Origin: Streptomyces sp. NBC_00414
GTDB lineage: Bacteria > Actinomycetota > Actinomycetes > Streptomycetales > Streptomycetaceae
DNA: 64,000 nt
NCBI RefSeq assembly: GCF_036038375.1
Contig: NZ_CP107935.1
Span: forward strand, 6,758,001 to 6,822,000
Direction of reading: 5' to 3'
Each line of letters opens with the position of its first letter. Position 1 is the stretch's first letter. The notes under the pieces were generated by a model, which saw only the letters and a program-made list of their open reading frames with translations, searched no databases and was not told where the DNA came from. This document shows positions 35,550-44,600 of this stretch, in pieces. The position numbers and the translations under genes were made by a program.

Positions 35550-35798
35550 GGAAGGTCCCGCGTAGGGACGTACGTCGAAGCGCCGCCCTCGTATCCGGGA
35601 GCCACCTGGTTCGGGCAGCGCACCGACCAGAAGACTTTCGCCAGGCCGTACGCACACATGGCATACGGAACCGGCGAGACAGGACACAGAGAGCTCCCGT
35701 GCGGCGCCCGCGCCCCGGACGGCGGCACCGCGCAACGCGCGAGCCGCGGACGTCACCGGATCCGCGGCGCCCGGGAGCCTGACGGGAGATCCACCCGC

Positions 35799-38700
35799 AT
35801 GCTCGAACCGACCGATCCCACCGAGCCGTCAAAGGGCTCCGACAACAACACCCCCAGCGACACGCTGCCGCCGCGCAGGCGCCGTCGTGCCGCTTCGCGC
35901 CCCGCCGGCCCGCCTTCGGCGAACGCCGAGGGCGGCGCCGTGGCAGAGGCCGCGGCGCCGGAAGAGGCACGGGAGACCGAACAGGCGGCTGTGACCGCCG
36001 GGACGGCCGCCCCCAGGAAGCGGGCAGCCGCCAGGAAGGCCGCCGCCCCGGTCGCCGCGGAGGCACCCGCCGAGACACCTGCGGAGGCACCTGCGGAGCC
36101 ACCGGCCGACGAGGCCGCTCCCCGCCGCCGTCGTGCCACCCGCCGGGCATCCGCCCCCGCGGGCGCGCCGCAGGCCGCCGGCACGGCGGACGCCACCGGG
36201 TCCACCACCCCCGCGTCCGGCGACGAGGCCGCCGAGGCCACGACCGCCGAACCGGCCGTGGCAGCCGAGCCCGAGACTCCCGTAGAGGCCGACGCGGCCC
36301 CCGCCCCGCGTGCGCGCCGTCGTGCCACGCGCCGGGCGACCGCGCCCACGGGTACGCCGCAGCAGGCCGACGCCGCTCCGGTGACCGCCGAGACGCCCGC
36401 GGCCGACGAGGCCGCCGAGATCCCGGCCGCCGCCCCGGTCGCCGAAGAGACACCCGCGGCGGCTCCGGCCGTCGAGGCCGACGCCGCTCCCGCCCCGCGT
36501 GCGCGCCGTCGTGCCACGCGCCGGGCCACCGCGCCCGCCGGTGCGCCGCAGGCGGAGACGGAGGCCCCCGAGGCGGCTCCCGCCGAGGCCCCCGCCGAGC
36601 CCACGGGCCGCGCCGCCCGGCAGAAGTCGGAGCGCGCCGAGACCCCCACCGCGACCGAGCCCACCGAGGCCGTTGCTCGCGACGAGCGCAGGGAGGCCCC
36701 CGTGGCCGCTGCCGAGAACGACCGGTCCGCCGAGACAGAGACCCCCGAGGCCGAGGACGGCACCCCGCGTCGTGCCCGCCGCCGGGCCACCCGCAAGGCG
36801 GCCGGAGGCTTCTCCGCGCCCGCACCCCGCAAGACCGCCGAGGAGGGGTCGGGCCGACGCCCCGCGCGCCCCGCTGTCGCCGTCTTCCAGGCGCCGGTCT
36901 TCGCCGAGCCGATGTTCCAGACGCCGGAGCGTGCCGCCGCCGAAGCCGCGGCCGAGGCAGCCGACGAGGTGGAGGAGGTCGTGGAGCCGGTCCAGGAGAC
37001 CGCCCCCGTGGCCGTCGAGGAGGAGACCGGCGGATCGCGCCGTCGCCGCCGCAGGAAGGCCGAGGAGCCCGCCGCTCCCGCCGAGCGCGCCCCGGTGGAG
37101 CGCGCCCCCGAGGCCGAGGAGCCGGCCGCCGAGGAGCCCGCCGAGGAGGAGTCCGCCGAGGACACCGCCGACGGTGACGACAACGAGGACACCGGTTCGC
37201 GCCGCCGTCGCCGCCGTGGTGGCCGTCGCCGCCGCCGCGGCGAGTCCGCCGACACGGACGACGACTTCGCCGGCGAGCAGAACGACCGCGGCGAGCAGAC
37301 CGCCCGGACCGCCGAGGACACCGAGGACTCCGCCGAGCGGACCGAAGAGGACCCCGCGGACGCGGACGACGACCACGACGAGGCCGGCGGCTCCAGCAGC
37401 AGCCGTCGCCGTCGGCGCCGTCGCCGCCGGGCCGGTGACTCCTCCGGCGAGGCCGAGGCCGAGTCGGGCGCCAGCGACCCCGAGCGCACGGTCGTCAAGG
37501 TCCGCGAGCCCCGCAAGAAGGACGAGCGGCTCGCTCACGACGGCTCGGACGAGGTGCAGTCCATCAAGGGCTCGACCCGCCTCGAAGCCAAGAAGCAGCG
37601 CCGCCGGGAGGGGCGCGAGCAGGGCCGCCGCCGCGTCCCGATCATCACCGAGGCCGAGTTCCTGGCCCGCCGTGAGGCCGTCGAGCGCGTGATGGTCGTC
37701 CGCCAGAGCGGCGAGCGCACGCAGATCGGTGTCCTTGAGGACGACGTGCTCGTGGAGCACTACGTCAACAAGGAGGAGGCGACCTCGTACGTCGGCAACG
37801 TCTATCTGGGCAAGGTCCAGAACGTGCTGCCGTCGATGGAGGCCGCCTTCATCGACATCGGCAAGGGCCGCAACGCGGTCCTGTACGCCGGTGAGGTCAA
37901 CTTCGAGGCACTGGGCATGGCCAACGGCCCCCGCCGCATCGAGAGCGCCCTGAAGTCCGGCCAGTCGGTCCTCGTGCAGGTCACCAAGGACCCGATGGGT
38001 CACAAGGGTGCCCGTCTGACGAGCCAGGTCTCGCTGCCCGGCCGCTACCTGGTCTACGTGCCCGAGGGCTCGATGACCGGCATCAGCCGCAAGCTGCCCG
38101 ACACCGAGCGCGCCCGGCTGAAGACCATCCTCAAGAAGATCGTCCCCGAGGACGCGGGCGTCATCGTGCGCACCGCGGCCGAGGGCGCGAGCGAGGACGA
38201 GCTGCGCCGTGACGTCGAGCGGCTGCAGGCGCAGTGGGAGGACATCGAGAAGAAGGCGAAGAGCGGCAACGCCCCGACCCTGCTGTACGGCGAGCCGGAC
38301 ATGACCGTCCGCGTCGTCCGCGACATCTTCAACGAGGACTTCTCCAAGGTCATCGTCAGCGGCGACGAGGCGTGGAGCACCATCCACGGATACGTCGCGC
38401 ACGTCGCCCCCGACCTGGCGAACCGCCTGTCGAGGTGGACCTCCGAGGTCGACGTCTTCGCGACGTACCGGATCGACGAGCAGCTCGCCAAGGCCCTGGA
38501 CCGCAAGGTCTGGCTGCCGAGCGGCGGTTCGCTGGTCATCGACAAGACCGAAGCGATGATCGTGATCGACGTCAACACCGGCAAGTTCACCGGTCAGGGC
38601 GGCAACCTCGAAGAGACGGTCACCAGGAACAACCTGGAGGCGGCCGAGGAGATCGTGCGTCAGCTGCGGCTGCGCGACCTCGGCGGCATCGTCGTCATCG

Positions 38701-40022
38701 ACTTCATCGACATGGTCCTTGAGTCCAACCGGGACCTGGTGCTCAGGCGCCTCCTGGAGTGCCTGGGCCGCGACCGTACGAAGCACCAGGTGGCCGAGGT
38801 CACCTCGCTGGGCCTCGTCCAGATGACCCGCAAGCGGGTCGGCCAGGGCCTGCTGGAGTCGTTCTCGGAGACCTGCGTCCACTGCAACGGCCGTGGCGTG
38901 ATCGTCCACATGGAGCAGCCGACCTCCGCCGGAGGCGGCGGCAAGCGCAAGAAGCGCGGTCGCGGCGGTGCCGAGCAGACCCACGAGCACGAGCACACGC
39001 ACGACCACGACCACGAGTCGGAGACGCCCGAGCCGGTCGAGACGGCCGCCGAGGTCGCCGCGGAGACCGCCGCGCCGGTCGCGCTTCCCGAGCCCGAGTT
39101 CGTACCGGACGAGGATCTTTACAGCAGTGCCGCCGAGGCGGAGGCCGCGGCCACCCGTGGTGGCCGTTCGCGTCGCCGGTCGAGCCGGCGGGCGTCGGCC
39201 CCGGCGGGCGCGCCGAGGTCCGAGTCCCGCAGGTCCGAGCGGGCCGACAGGGCCGAGCGGGCCGAGTCGGCCGAGCGCCGGAGCGAGGTTCCGACCGCGC
39301 AGTCCGTGACGGCGGAGGACGAGGTCGCGCGTCCGGTCCAGCAGGATCCGGCGGAGTTCGCGCCCGTCGCCGCCGAGGACCCGGTGGTCGAGGCTCCGGC
39401 CGCGGCCGAGGCCCCGGCCGTCGATGACGCCGCTCCCAAGGGGCGTACGCGCCGTCGGGCGACCCGCAAGGTGTCCGCGCCGGCCGGTTCGCCCAAGGCG
39501 GCCGAGGAGGCCGTGGTGACGGTCACCGAGCCGGTGGCCGCACCGGTCGCCGCGCCTGTGGCCGCCGCCGAGCCCGAGGTGGAGCAGGCCGCCGAGGCCG
39601 CCTCCGCCGAGCAGCCGGTCGCCGACAGCGCCGCTCCGGCCCGTCCGAGGCGTCGGGCGGTCCGCAAGGCCACCGCGCCGACCTCGTCCGCGGAGGCCGC
39701 TGTCATGGTCGTCCCGTCGGCGCAGCCGGAAGCCCCGGCGCAGGCCGCCGAGGCGCCGGTCGAGGCCCCCGCCGAGCCGTCCGGTGAGGACGACGCGGCA
39801 CCGGCCAAGAAGACGGCCCGCAAGGCGGCCAAGAAGGCGCCCGCGAAGAAGGCCGCCGCGAAGAAGACGACTACGGCGGCCAAGAAGACGGTCGCCAAGA
39901 AGACCACGGCCAAGAAGGCGACGAAGACCGCCAAGACGGCCGCGAAGTCGACGTCGAAGAAGACCGCGGCGGCGGAGCAGCAGACGCCGTCCACCGTCAC
40001 GGCCTCCACCGACGAGGACTGA
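35799..40022 (+). CDS. rne: Ribonuclease E/G with long disordered arms
   Basis: Endoribonuclease for rRNA/tRNA processing and mRNA decay. 1407 residues, among the long actinobacterial forms. A disordered Ala/Pro/Glu/Arg arm covers about 1-620; the S1-containing catalytic core about 630-1045, with metal-binding Asp924 (IVIDVNTGKF) and Asp968 (VVIDFIDM) and zinc-link cysteines Cys1026/Cys1029 (CVHC). A His-rich HEHEHTHDHDHE patch follows, then a second disordered arm ending in histone-H1-like KKAAKKT repeats. RRRATRRA(S/T)APAGAP motifs occur four times before and three times after the core. ATG at 35799 has GGGAG upstream and marks the conserved start. The arms place the catalytic core centrally, unlike E. 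coli. Confidence 0.96.
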   Translation: MLEPTDPTEPSKGSDNNTPSDTLPPRRRRRAASRPAGPPSANAEGGAVAEAAAPEEARETEQAAVTAGTAAPRKRAAARKAAAPVAAEAPAETPAEAPAEPPADEAAPRRRRATRRASAPAGAPQAAGTADATGSTTPASGDEAAEATTAEPAVAAEPETPVEADAAPAPRARRRATRRATAPTGTPQQADAAPVTAETPAADEAAEIPAAAPVAEETPAAAPAVEADAAPAPRARRRATRRATAPAGAPQAETEAPEAAPAEAPAEPTGRAARQKSERAETPTATEPTEAVARDERREAPVAAAENDRSAETETPEAEDGTPRRARRRATRKAAGGFSAPAPRKTAEEGSGRRPARPAVAVFQAPVFAEPMFQTPERAAAEAAAEAADEVEEVVEPVQETAPVAVEEETGGSRRRRRRKAEEPAAPAERAPVERAPEAEEPAAEEPAEEESAEDTADGDDNEDTGSRRRRRRGGRRRRRGESADTDDDFAGEQNDRGEQTARTAEDTEDSAERTEEDPADADDDHDEAGGSSSSRRRRRRRRRAGDSSGEAEAESGASDPERTVVKVREPRKKDERLAHDGSDEVQSIKGSTRLEAKKQRRREGREQGRRRVPIITEAEFLARREAVERVMVVRQSGERTQIGVLEDDVLVEHYVNKEEATSYVGNVYLGKVQNVLPSMEAAFIDIGKGRNAVLYAGEVNFEALGMANGPRRIESALKSGQSVLVQVTKDPMGHKGARLTSQVSLPGRYLVYVPEGSMTGISRKLPDTERARLKTILKKIVPEDAGVIVRTAAEGASEDELRRDVERLQAQWEDIEKKAKSGNAPTLLYGEPDMTVRVVRDIFNEDFSKVIVSGDEAWSTIHGYVAHVAPDLANRLSRWTSEVDVFATYRIDEQLAKALDRKVWLPSGGSLVIDKTEAMIVIDVNTGKFTGQGGNLEETVTRNNLEAAEEIVRQLRLRDLGGIVVIDFIDMVLESNRDLVLRRLLECLGRDRTKHQVAEVTSLGLVQMTRKRVGQGLLESFSETCVHCNGRGVIVHMEQPTSAGGGGKRKKRGRGGAEQTHEHEHTHDHDHESETPEPVETAAEVAAETAAPVALPEPEFVPDEDLYSSAAEAEAAATRGGRSRRRSSRRASAPAGAPRSESRRSERADRAERAESAERRSEVPTAQSVTAEDEVARPVQQDPAEFAPVAAEDPVVEAPAAAEAPAVDDAAPKGRTRRRATRKVSAPAGSPKAAEEAVVTVTEPVAAPVAAPVAAAEPEVEQAAEAASAEQPVADSAAPARPRRRAVRKATAPTSSAEAAVMVVPSAQPEAPAQAAEAPVEAPAEPSGEDDAAPAKKTARKAAKKAPAKKAAAKKTTTAAKKTVAKKTTAKKATKTAKTAAKSTSKKTAAAEQQTPSTVTASTDED

Positions 40023-40077
40023 CGGGTCTGACGGGTCTGACGAGAGCTGTTACCGGCGGAGGCGCGAGCCTCGGCCA

Positions 40078-40122
40078 CGAAGCCCCCCGACCGGCGGTCA
40101 CCGAGCCGGTCGGGGGGCTTCG
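40078..40122 (+). terminator. rne terminator hairpin
   Basis: 18-bp perfect stem (40078-40095 with 40105-40122) around a 9-nt loop, 55 nt after the stop codon. Confidence 0.9.
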
Positions 40123-40292
40123 TCGTGTCCGGCGGAGGGCCGTTTCAGGAGGGCGCCGGAGCACCCGGCGCAGGTGCGGCGGTAACGCGTACGACCCGTG
40201 TGGTTACCCGAACTGCCTTGCGGGGCGCCCGGGTTGACGTACCGTGATGTGCTTTGGGGTGCATCGCGGACATCACATTCACCCCCCGCCCC

Positions 40293-40320
40293 TTGGATCG
40301 CGATCACTTACCTGTAAAAC
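40293..40320 (+). promoter_or_regulatory. Promoter candidate for the PLD-like gene
   Basis: TTGGAT at 40293-40298 and TAAAAC at 40315-40320 with a 16-nt spacer, about 75 nt upstream of the start codon. Confidence 0.4.
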
Positions 40321-40395
40321 TCAAGCGGTCATTGGTTACACATACACGGGTGTGCGTCGGGGAGGGCGTTCACACGTGTCAGGGGAGGGGATCTC

Positions 40396-41742
40396 ATGGC
40401 GCGCGTGCGCCTGCAGGGCACTGGGCGACACCGTGCTGTGAAGCCGGTCAAGGGAAGCCGTCAGGCCGTCGCGCTGGCGACGGTGCTGTCCGCGGCGGGC
40501 ATCCAGGCCGGCACGTCGGCGGGCCCGGCGCAGGCCGTCGACAACCCGACGTGGACCGAGGGGCCGATCTTCAACGATCCGCTCGGCACCACCGACCAGC
40601 AGTACGCGATCCGTACCCGGCTGATCGAGCTGACGAACTCCGCGCTGCCGGGCTCCACGATCAAGGTCGCGGTCTACCACGTCTGGGAGGCCGGCGTCGT
40701 CAACGCGCTCGTCGCCGCCAGGAACCGCGGCGTGAACGTGCAGGTCCTGCTCGACGAGTCCAGCATCAGCGACCGCCCGACCAACACCGCCTACGGGACG
40801 CTCGCCTCGGGCCTGGGCACGGACCGCACGCAGGGCTCGTACGTCTCGACGTGTCCGGAGAACAAGTCGTGCCTCGGCGACCCGAAGTTCGGGCAGTCGA
40901 TCATGCACAACAAGTTCTGGCTGTTCTCGGCGGTCCAGGGCGCCACGAACGTGGTCGTCGAGACCACCTCGAACTCCACGCCGTCCGCGCACACGCGCTT
41001 CTTCAACGACGCGCTGCTGCTGCCGAACAACCCGACGATGTACGACGCGTACGCGGACTACTTCGACACGATGGTCGCGCAGGACTGGGAGTCCTGGAAC
41101 TACCGCACGGTGAGCAACGGCCTCTACAAGGCGTACTTCTTCCCGCGGGCGGGCAACACGCGGGCCACCGACTCGGTCTACTCGATCCTCAACAACGTCA
41201 CCTGCAAGTACAAGGACACCGCGGGCGTCACGCAGTCGACCAAGGTCCGGGTGGCGATCTTCAAGATCACGCGGCTGGCCATCGCGGAGAAGCTGGTCTC
41301 GCTGAAGAAGGCCGGCTGTTCCGTGAGCATCGTCTACGCGGAGTCCGACAGCGCCAAGAGCAGCGGCGGCACCAAGGGCACCTGGGAGAAGATGCACACC
41401 ACGGGGGGCCCGACCGTGCGCTGCTACAACGACGACCGGGACCCGCTGAACCCCGGCCAGAAGCTCGTGACGCCGTACATCATCCACTCCAAGTACATCC
41501 TCATCGACGGCATGTACGACGGCGTGAAGAACAAGGTCAGCTTCACCGGTTCCGGCAACTACACGGGTCCCGCGCTGCGCGAGAACGACGAGTCGATCGT
41601 GAAGGTCGACGACGACGCCGTGCACGACATGTACAAGGTCCACTTCGACCGGGTGACCAAGGTCGCCCACCCGGGCACCGCGGACACCACGGACCTGTGC
41701 AAGGGCGTGAAGCCGCTGCCGGCGGACGGCGAGCCCACGTAG
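40396..41742 (+). CDS. Secreted phospholipase D-like protein
   Basis: 448 residues with a Sec signal: basic n-region (to about 22), hydrophobic AVALATVLSAAG, and a cleavage site after AQA at 47. Two HxK motifs of the PLD superfamily are present, H171-N-K173 in IMHNKFWLF and H364-S-K366 in IIHSKYILIDG, so the two halves of the active site are in one chain. The Asp normally six residues after K is present in the second motif but less clear in the first. It may act as an extracellular nuclease or phosphodiesterase. GGGGAGGGG precedes the ATG. Four or more cysteines suggest disulfides. Confidence 0.85.
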   Translation: MARVRLQGTGRHRAVKPVKGSRQAVALATVLSAAGIQAGTSAGPAQAVDNPTWTEGPIFNDPLGTTDQQYAIRTRLIELTNSALPGSTIKVAVYHVWEAGVVNALVAARNRGVNVQVLLDESSISDRPTNTAYGTLASGLGTDRTQGSYVSTCPENKSCLGDPKFGQSIMHNKFWLFSAVQGATNVVVETTSNSTPSAHTRFFNDALLLPNNPTMYDAYADYFDTMVAQDWESWNYRTVSNGLYKAYFFPRAGNTRATDSVYSILNNVTCKYKDTAGVTQSTKVRVAIFKITRLAIAEKLVSLKKAGCSVSIVYAESDSAKSSGGTKGTWEKMHTTGGPTVRCYNDDRDPLNPGQKLVTPYIIHSKYILIDGMYDGVKNKVSFTGSGNYTGPALRENDESIVKVDDDAVHDMYKVHFDRVTKVAHPGTADTTDLCKGVKPLPADGEPT

Positions 41743-41763
41743 GAGGGCTGGTCGGAGCCCGGT

Positions 41764-41792
41764 TTGACCCTCAGGTCGGGGCCCCGTAACCT
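41764..41792 (+). promoter_or_regulatory. Vegetative promoter of rplU-rpmA
   Basis: TTGACC (41764-41769), 17-nt spacer, TAACCT (41787-41792): the best HrdB-type promoter in the window. It predicts a leader of about 135 nt before the rplU GTG. Confidence 0.75.
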
Positions 41793-41838
41793 TGTCCCTC
41801 GGTGTGTATTGACGCACCGCATTCCCGTAAACCTCTTC

Positions 41839-41863
41839 CTCCCGGTGGCTAGCGCCCCGGGAG
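41839..41863 (+). promoter_or_regulatory. Hairpin in the rplU leader
   Basis: CTCCCGG (41839-41845) pairs with CCGGGAG (41857-41863) around a loop that contains GCTAGC. Located in the middle of the predicted rplU leader, where ribosomal proteins or attenuation could act. No T-run follows. Confidence 0.4.
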
Positions 41864-41934
41864 AGGCTGCCTGCTTCGCTTTCTTCGGTGGCTGGACTGC
41901 GGGGATTCCGATTTCGAGTGAGAGTGAGATCCGC

Positions 41935-42255
41935 GTGTACGCCATCGTGCGCAGCGGTGGTCGCCAGCACAAGGTTGCTGTCGGCGACATCGTTGAGGTT
42001 GACAAGATTTCCACTGCCAAGGTTGGCGACACGGTCGAGCTCTCGACCCTGCTCGTTGTCGACGGCGACGCCGTCACCAGCGACCCGTGGGTCCTGGCCG
42101 GCATCAAGGTCCAGGCCGAGATCGTGGATCACCACAAGGGCGTCAAGATCGACATCCTTCGCTACAAGAACAAGACCGGCTACCGCCGTCGTCAGGGCCA
42201 CCGCCAGCAGTACACGGCGATCAAGGTCACTGAGATCCCCGCGGCTGCGAAGTAA
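41935..42255 (+). CDS. rplU: 50S ribosomal protein L21
   Basis: 106 residues starting MYAIVRSGGRQHKVAVGD, the L21 signature, with the basic KNKTGYRRRQGHRQQYT segment near the C-terminus. GTG at 41935; the longer open frame upstream is leader. Followed after 14 nt by rpmA. Confidence 0.98.
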   Translation: MYAIVRSGGRQHKVAVGDIVEVDKISTAKVGDTVELSTLLVVDGDAVTSDPWVLAGIKVQAEIVDHHKGVKIDILRYKNKTGYRRRQGHRQQYTAIKVTEIPAAAK

Positions 42256-42269
42256 GGGACTGAGGAGAG

Positions 42270-42524
42270 ATGGCACACAAGAAGGGCGCATCGTCCACCC
42301 GGAACGGTCGCGACTCAAATGCTCAGCGGCTCGGCGTGAAGCGCTTCGGCGGTCAGGTCGTCAACGCCGGTGAGATCCTGGTCCGCCAGCGTGGCACCCA
42401 CTTCCACCCCGGCGTGAAGGTCGGCCGTGGCAAGGACGACACGCTGTTCGCGCTGGCCGCCGGTGAGGTCGAGTTCGGCACCCACCGTGGTCGCAAGGTC
42501 GTGAACATCGTTCCGGTCGCCTGA
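42270..42524 (+). CDS. rpmA: 50S ribosomal protein L27
   Basis: 84 residues starting MAHKKGASSTRNGRDSNAQRLGVK, with no N-terminal extension needing cleavage, as in most actinobacteria. The N-terminal arm reaches the peptidyl transferase centre. Operon with rplU; AGGAGAG precedes the ATG. Ends at a terminator before obg. Confidence 0.98.
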   Translation: MAHKKGASSTRNGRDSNAQRLGVKRFGGQVVNAGEILVRQRGTHFHPGVKVGRGKDDTLFALAAGEVEFGTHRGRKVVNIVPVA

Positions 42525-42538
42525 CCGGATCTTTCGCG

Positions 42539-42577
42539 AGGCGGACCTCACTTCCCGTACGGGAAGCGGGTCCGCCT
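42539..42577 (+). terminator. rpmA terminator
   Basis: AGGCGGACC (42539-42547) pairs with GGTCCGCCT (42569-42577), with the palindrome TTCCCGTACGGGAA (42552-42565) as an inner stem; TTTT follows at 42586-42589. Confidence 0.85.
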
Positions 42578-42597
42578 TTCGCGTGTTTTAACTGAGT

Positions 42598-42628
42598 AGT
42601 GATCACTGAGCGGCGACGATCGTCGCCG
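42598..42628. promoter_or_regulatory. Two perfect palindromes upstream of obg
   Basis: AGTGATCACT at 42598-42607 and CGGCGACGATCGTCGCCG at 42611-42628 are exact palindromes 3 nt apart, just after the rpmA terminator and 55-85 nt before obg. They look like operator sites. Confidence 0.5.
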
Positions 42629-42682
42629 ACCGCACGGTGATCATCGATGAGAGATTTCCGTACGTAACTGGAGGCACATCCC

Positions 42683-44122
42683 ATGACCACCTTCGTGGAC
42701 CGCGTCGAGCTGCATGTCGCCGCGGGTAGCGGGGGCCACGGCTGTGCCTCCGTACACCGGGAGAAGTTCAAGCCCCTCGGTGGTCCGGACGGCGGCAACG
42801 GCGGCCGTGGCGGTGACGTGACCCTGGTCGTGGACCAGTCCGTCACCACGCTCCTCGACTACCACCACTCCCCGCACCGCAAGGCCACCAGCGGCCGGCC
42901 CGGCGAGGGCGGCAACCGCTCCGGCAAGGACGGCCAGGACCTGGTCCTGCCGGTGCCGGACGGCACGGTCGTCCAGGACCTGGACGGCAACGTGATCGCC
43001 GACCTGGTCGGCCACGGCACCACGTACGTGGCCGCGGAGGGCGGCAGGGGCGGCCTGGGCAACGCCGCGCTGTCCTCGGCCCGCCGCAAGGCGCCCGGCT
43101 TCGCGCTGCTGGGTGTTCCCGGCGGTACGCAGGACATCGTCCTGGAGCTGAAGACGGTCGCGGACGTGGCACTGGTCGGCTACCCGAGCGCGGGAAAGTC
43201 CTCGCTGATCTCGGTCCTGTCGGCCGCGAAGCCCAAGATCGCCGACTACCCCTTCACCACCCTCGTCCCCAACCTCGGCGTCGTGACGGCCGGCTCGACC
43301 GTCTACACGATCGCCGACGTGCCGGGACTGATCCCGGGAGCCAGCCAGGGCAAGGGCCTCGGTCTTGAGTTCCTGCGGCACGTGGAGCGCTGCGAGGTGC
43401 TGGTCCACGTCCTGGACACGGCGACCCTGGAGTCCGACCGCGACCCCGTCTCCGACCTCGACATGATCGAGGAGGAGCTGAAGCAGTACGGGGGCGGTCT
43501 CGACCGCCGGCCGCGCATGGTCGTCCTGAACAAGATCGACGTGCCGGACGGCAAGGACCTGGCCGAGATGGTCCGCCCGGACCTGGAGGCGCGCGGCTAC
43601 CAGGTCTTCGCGATCTCGGCCGTGGCCCACACGGGTCTCAAGGAGCTCTCCTTCGCCCTCGCCGAGCTGGTCGCCGCTTCCCGTGCGGCCAAGCCGCAGG
43701 AAGAGGCGACCCGGATCGTCATCCGCCCGAAGGCGGTCGACGACGCCGGCTTCACGGTGGTCCGCGAGGACGACGGCCTCTACCGCGTGCGCGGCGAGAA
43801 GCCGGAGCGGTGGATCCGCCAGACCGACTTCAGCAACGACGAGGCCGTCGGCTATCTCGCCGACCGGCTCAGCCGTCTGGGTGTCGAGGCCGCGCTGATG
43901 AAGGCGGGGGCCAGCTCGGGTGACGGTGTCGCCATCGGGCCCGAGGAGAACGCGGTCGTCTTCGACTGGGAGCCGACGGTTCTGGCCGGGGCGGAGATGC
44001 TCGGGCGTCGTGGTGAGGACCACCGCTTCGAGCCGCCGCGGCCCGCTGCGCAGCGGCGTCGTGACAAGCAGGCGGAGCGGGACGAGTCGGACAAGGAGTT
44101 CGACGACTTCAACCCGTTCTAA
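42683..44122 (+). CDS. obg: Obg GTPase (CgtA), 50S assembly / stress
   Basis: Large ribosome-associated GTPase, 479 residues. Glycine-rich Obg fold at 1-160 (GGNGGRGGDV), G1 GYPSAGKSS near 168, G3 DVPGLI, G4 NKID, then a C-terminal OCT/DUF1967 domain from about 355 and an acidic/basic tail of about 40 residues. In Streptomyces Obg affects aerial mycelium formation (known from the family). GGAGG at 42670-42674 precedes the ATG. It appears to have its own promoter region, set off from rpmA by a terminator. Confidence 0.97.
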   Translation: MTTFVDRVELHVAAGSGGHGCASVHREKFKPLGGPDGGNGGRGGDVTLVVDQSVTTLLDYHHSPHRKATSGRPGEGGNRSGKDGQDLVLPVPDGTVVQDLDGNVIADLVGHGTTYVAAEGGRGGLGNAALSSARRKAPGFALLGVPGGTQDIVLELKTVADVALVGYPSAGKSSLISVLSAAKPKIADYPFTTLVPNLGVVTAGSTVYTIADVPGLIPGASQGKGLGLEFLRHVERCEVLVHVLDTATLESDRDPVSDLDMIEEELKQYGGGLDRRPRMVVLNKIDVPDGKDLAEMVRPDLEARGYQVFAISAVAHTGLKELSFALAELVAASRAAKPQEEATRIVIRPKAVDDAGFTVVREDDGLYRVRGEKPERWIRQTDFSNDEAVGYLADRLSRLGVEAALMKAGASSGDGVAIGPEENAVVFDWEPTVLAGAEMLGRRGEDHRFEPPRPAAQRRRDKQAERDESDKEFDDFNPF

Positions 44123-44176
44123 CCGGTTGCCCTCCGGGCGGGGCGGGGCGGGGCAGGTGGCTGGTGGGGGCTCGTT

Positions 44177-44508
44177 GCGCCGTTCCCCGCGCCCCTTAGG
44201 GGGTGAAGCTGGGGTGGGTTCGTTCAGTGCGGGTTGGTGGGGGTCGGCCGCGCCGTTCCCCGCGCCCCTGGGTGGCAGGCGGCTGAGGCAGATTCGTACG
44301 CGCCCTCTCAGGGGCGCGAGGAACCCTCACCGTCCCGCAGCAAACGCACCCTCCCCAGCCCCGTCTGGGGCGCGGGCAAGCCCCGCCGGGCTGCACGGGC
44401 GTGCCCATCTCAGCCCTCTCAGGGGTGCAGGGAGCGGGGTGGGCAAGCCCCGCCGGGCTGCAGCAAACGCACCTTCCTCAGTCCTCTGAGGGGCGCGGGG
44501 AACGGCGC
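44177..44508. repeat. Dispersed element array, both orientations
   Basis: GCGCCGTTCCCCGCGCCCC at 44177-44195 and 44250-44268, and the inverse GGGGCGCGGGGAACGGCGC at 44490-44508. All carry the CCGTT variant in place of CAGTT. Confidence 0.8.
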
Positions 44509-44556
44509 GACAAGCCCCCGGCGGGTCCGCAGGTGAAGGTGTGTGATGGGTGAAGC

Positions 44557-44600
44557 CAAAGACGTGGGGCCCGGAGTTGTCTCCGGGCCCCACGTCTTTG
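44557..44600. terminator. Bidirectional terminator obg / TagF-like gene
   Basis: Perfect 20-bp stem (44557-44576 with 44581-44600), loop TTGT, overlapping the region just before the convergent stop at 44608. Confidence 0.9.

Larger units (their letters stand above)
40023..40395. other. rne terminator and PLD-gene promoter region
   Basis: 373 bp. Holds a short GACGGGTCT direct repeat right after the rne stop, the rne terminator (40078-40122) and a promoter candidate TTGGAT-N16-TAAAAC at 40293-40320. I see no gene. Confidence 0.6.

Noticed and set aside
35829..39014. 1061-codon open frame antisense to rne
   Set aside because: Leu/Gly/Val-rich mirror of a strongly biased coding strand; stop codons are rare at this GC content. 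rne has clear motifs on the plus strand.
40254..41789. 511-codon frame overlapping the PLD-like gene
   Set aside because: Alternative frame; the frame from 40396 has a signal peptide and both HxK motifs.
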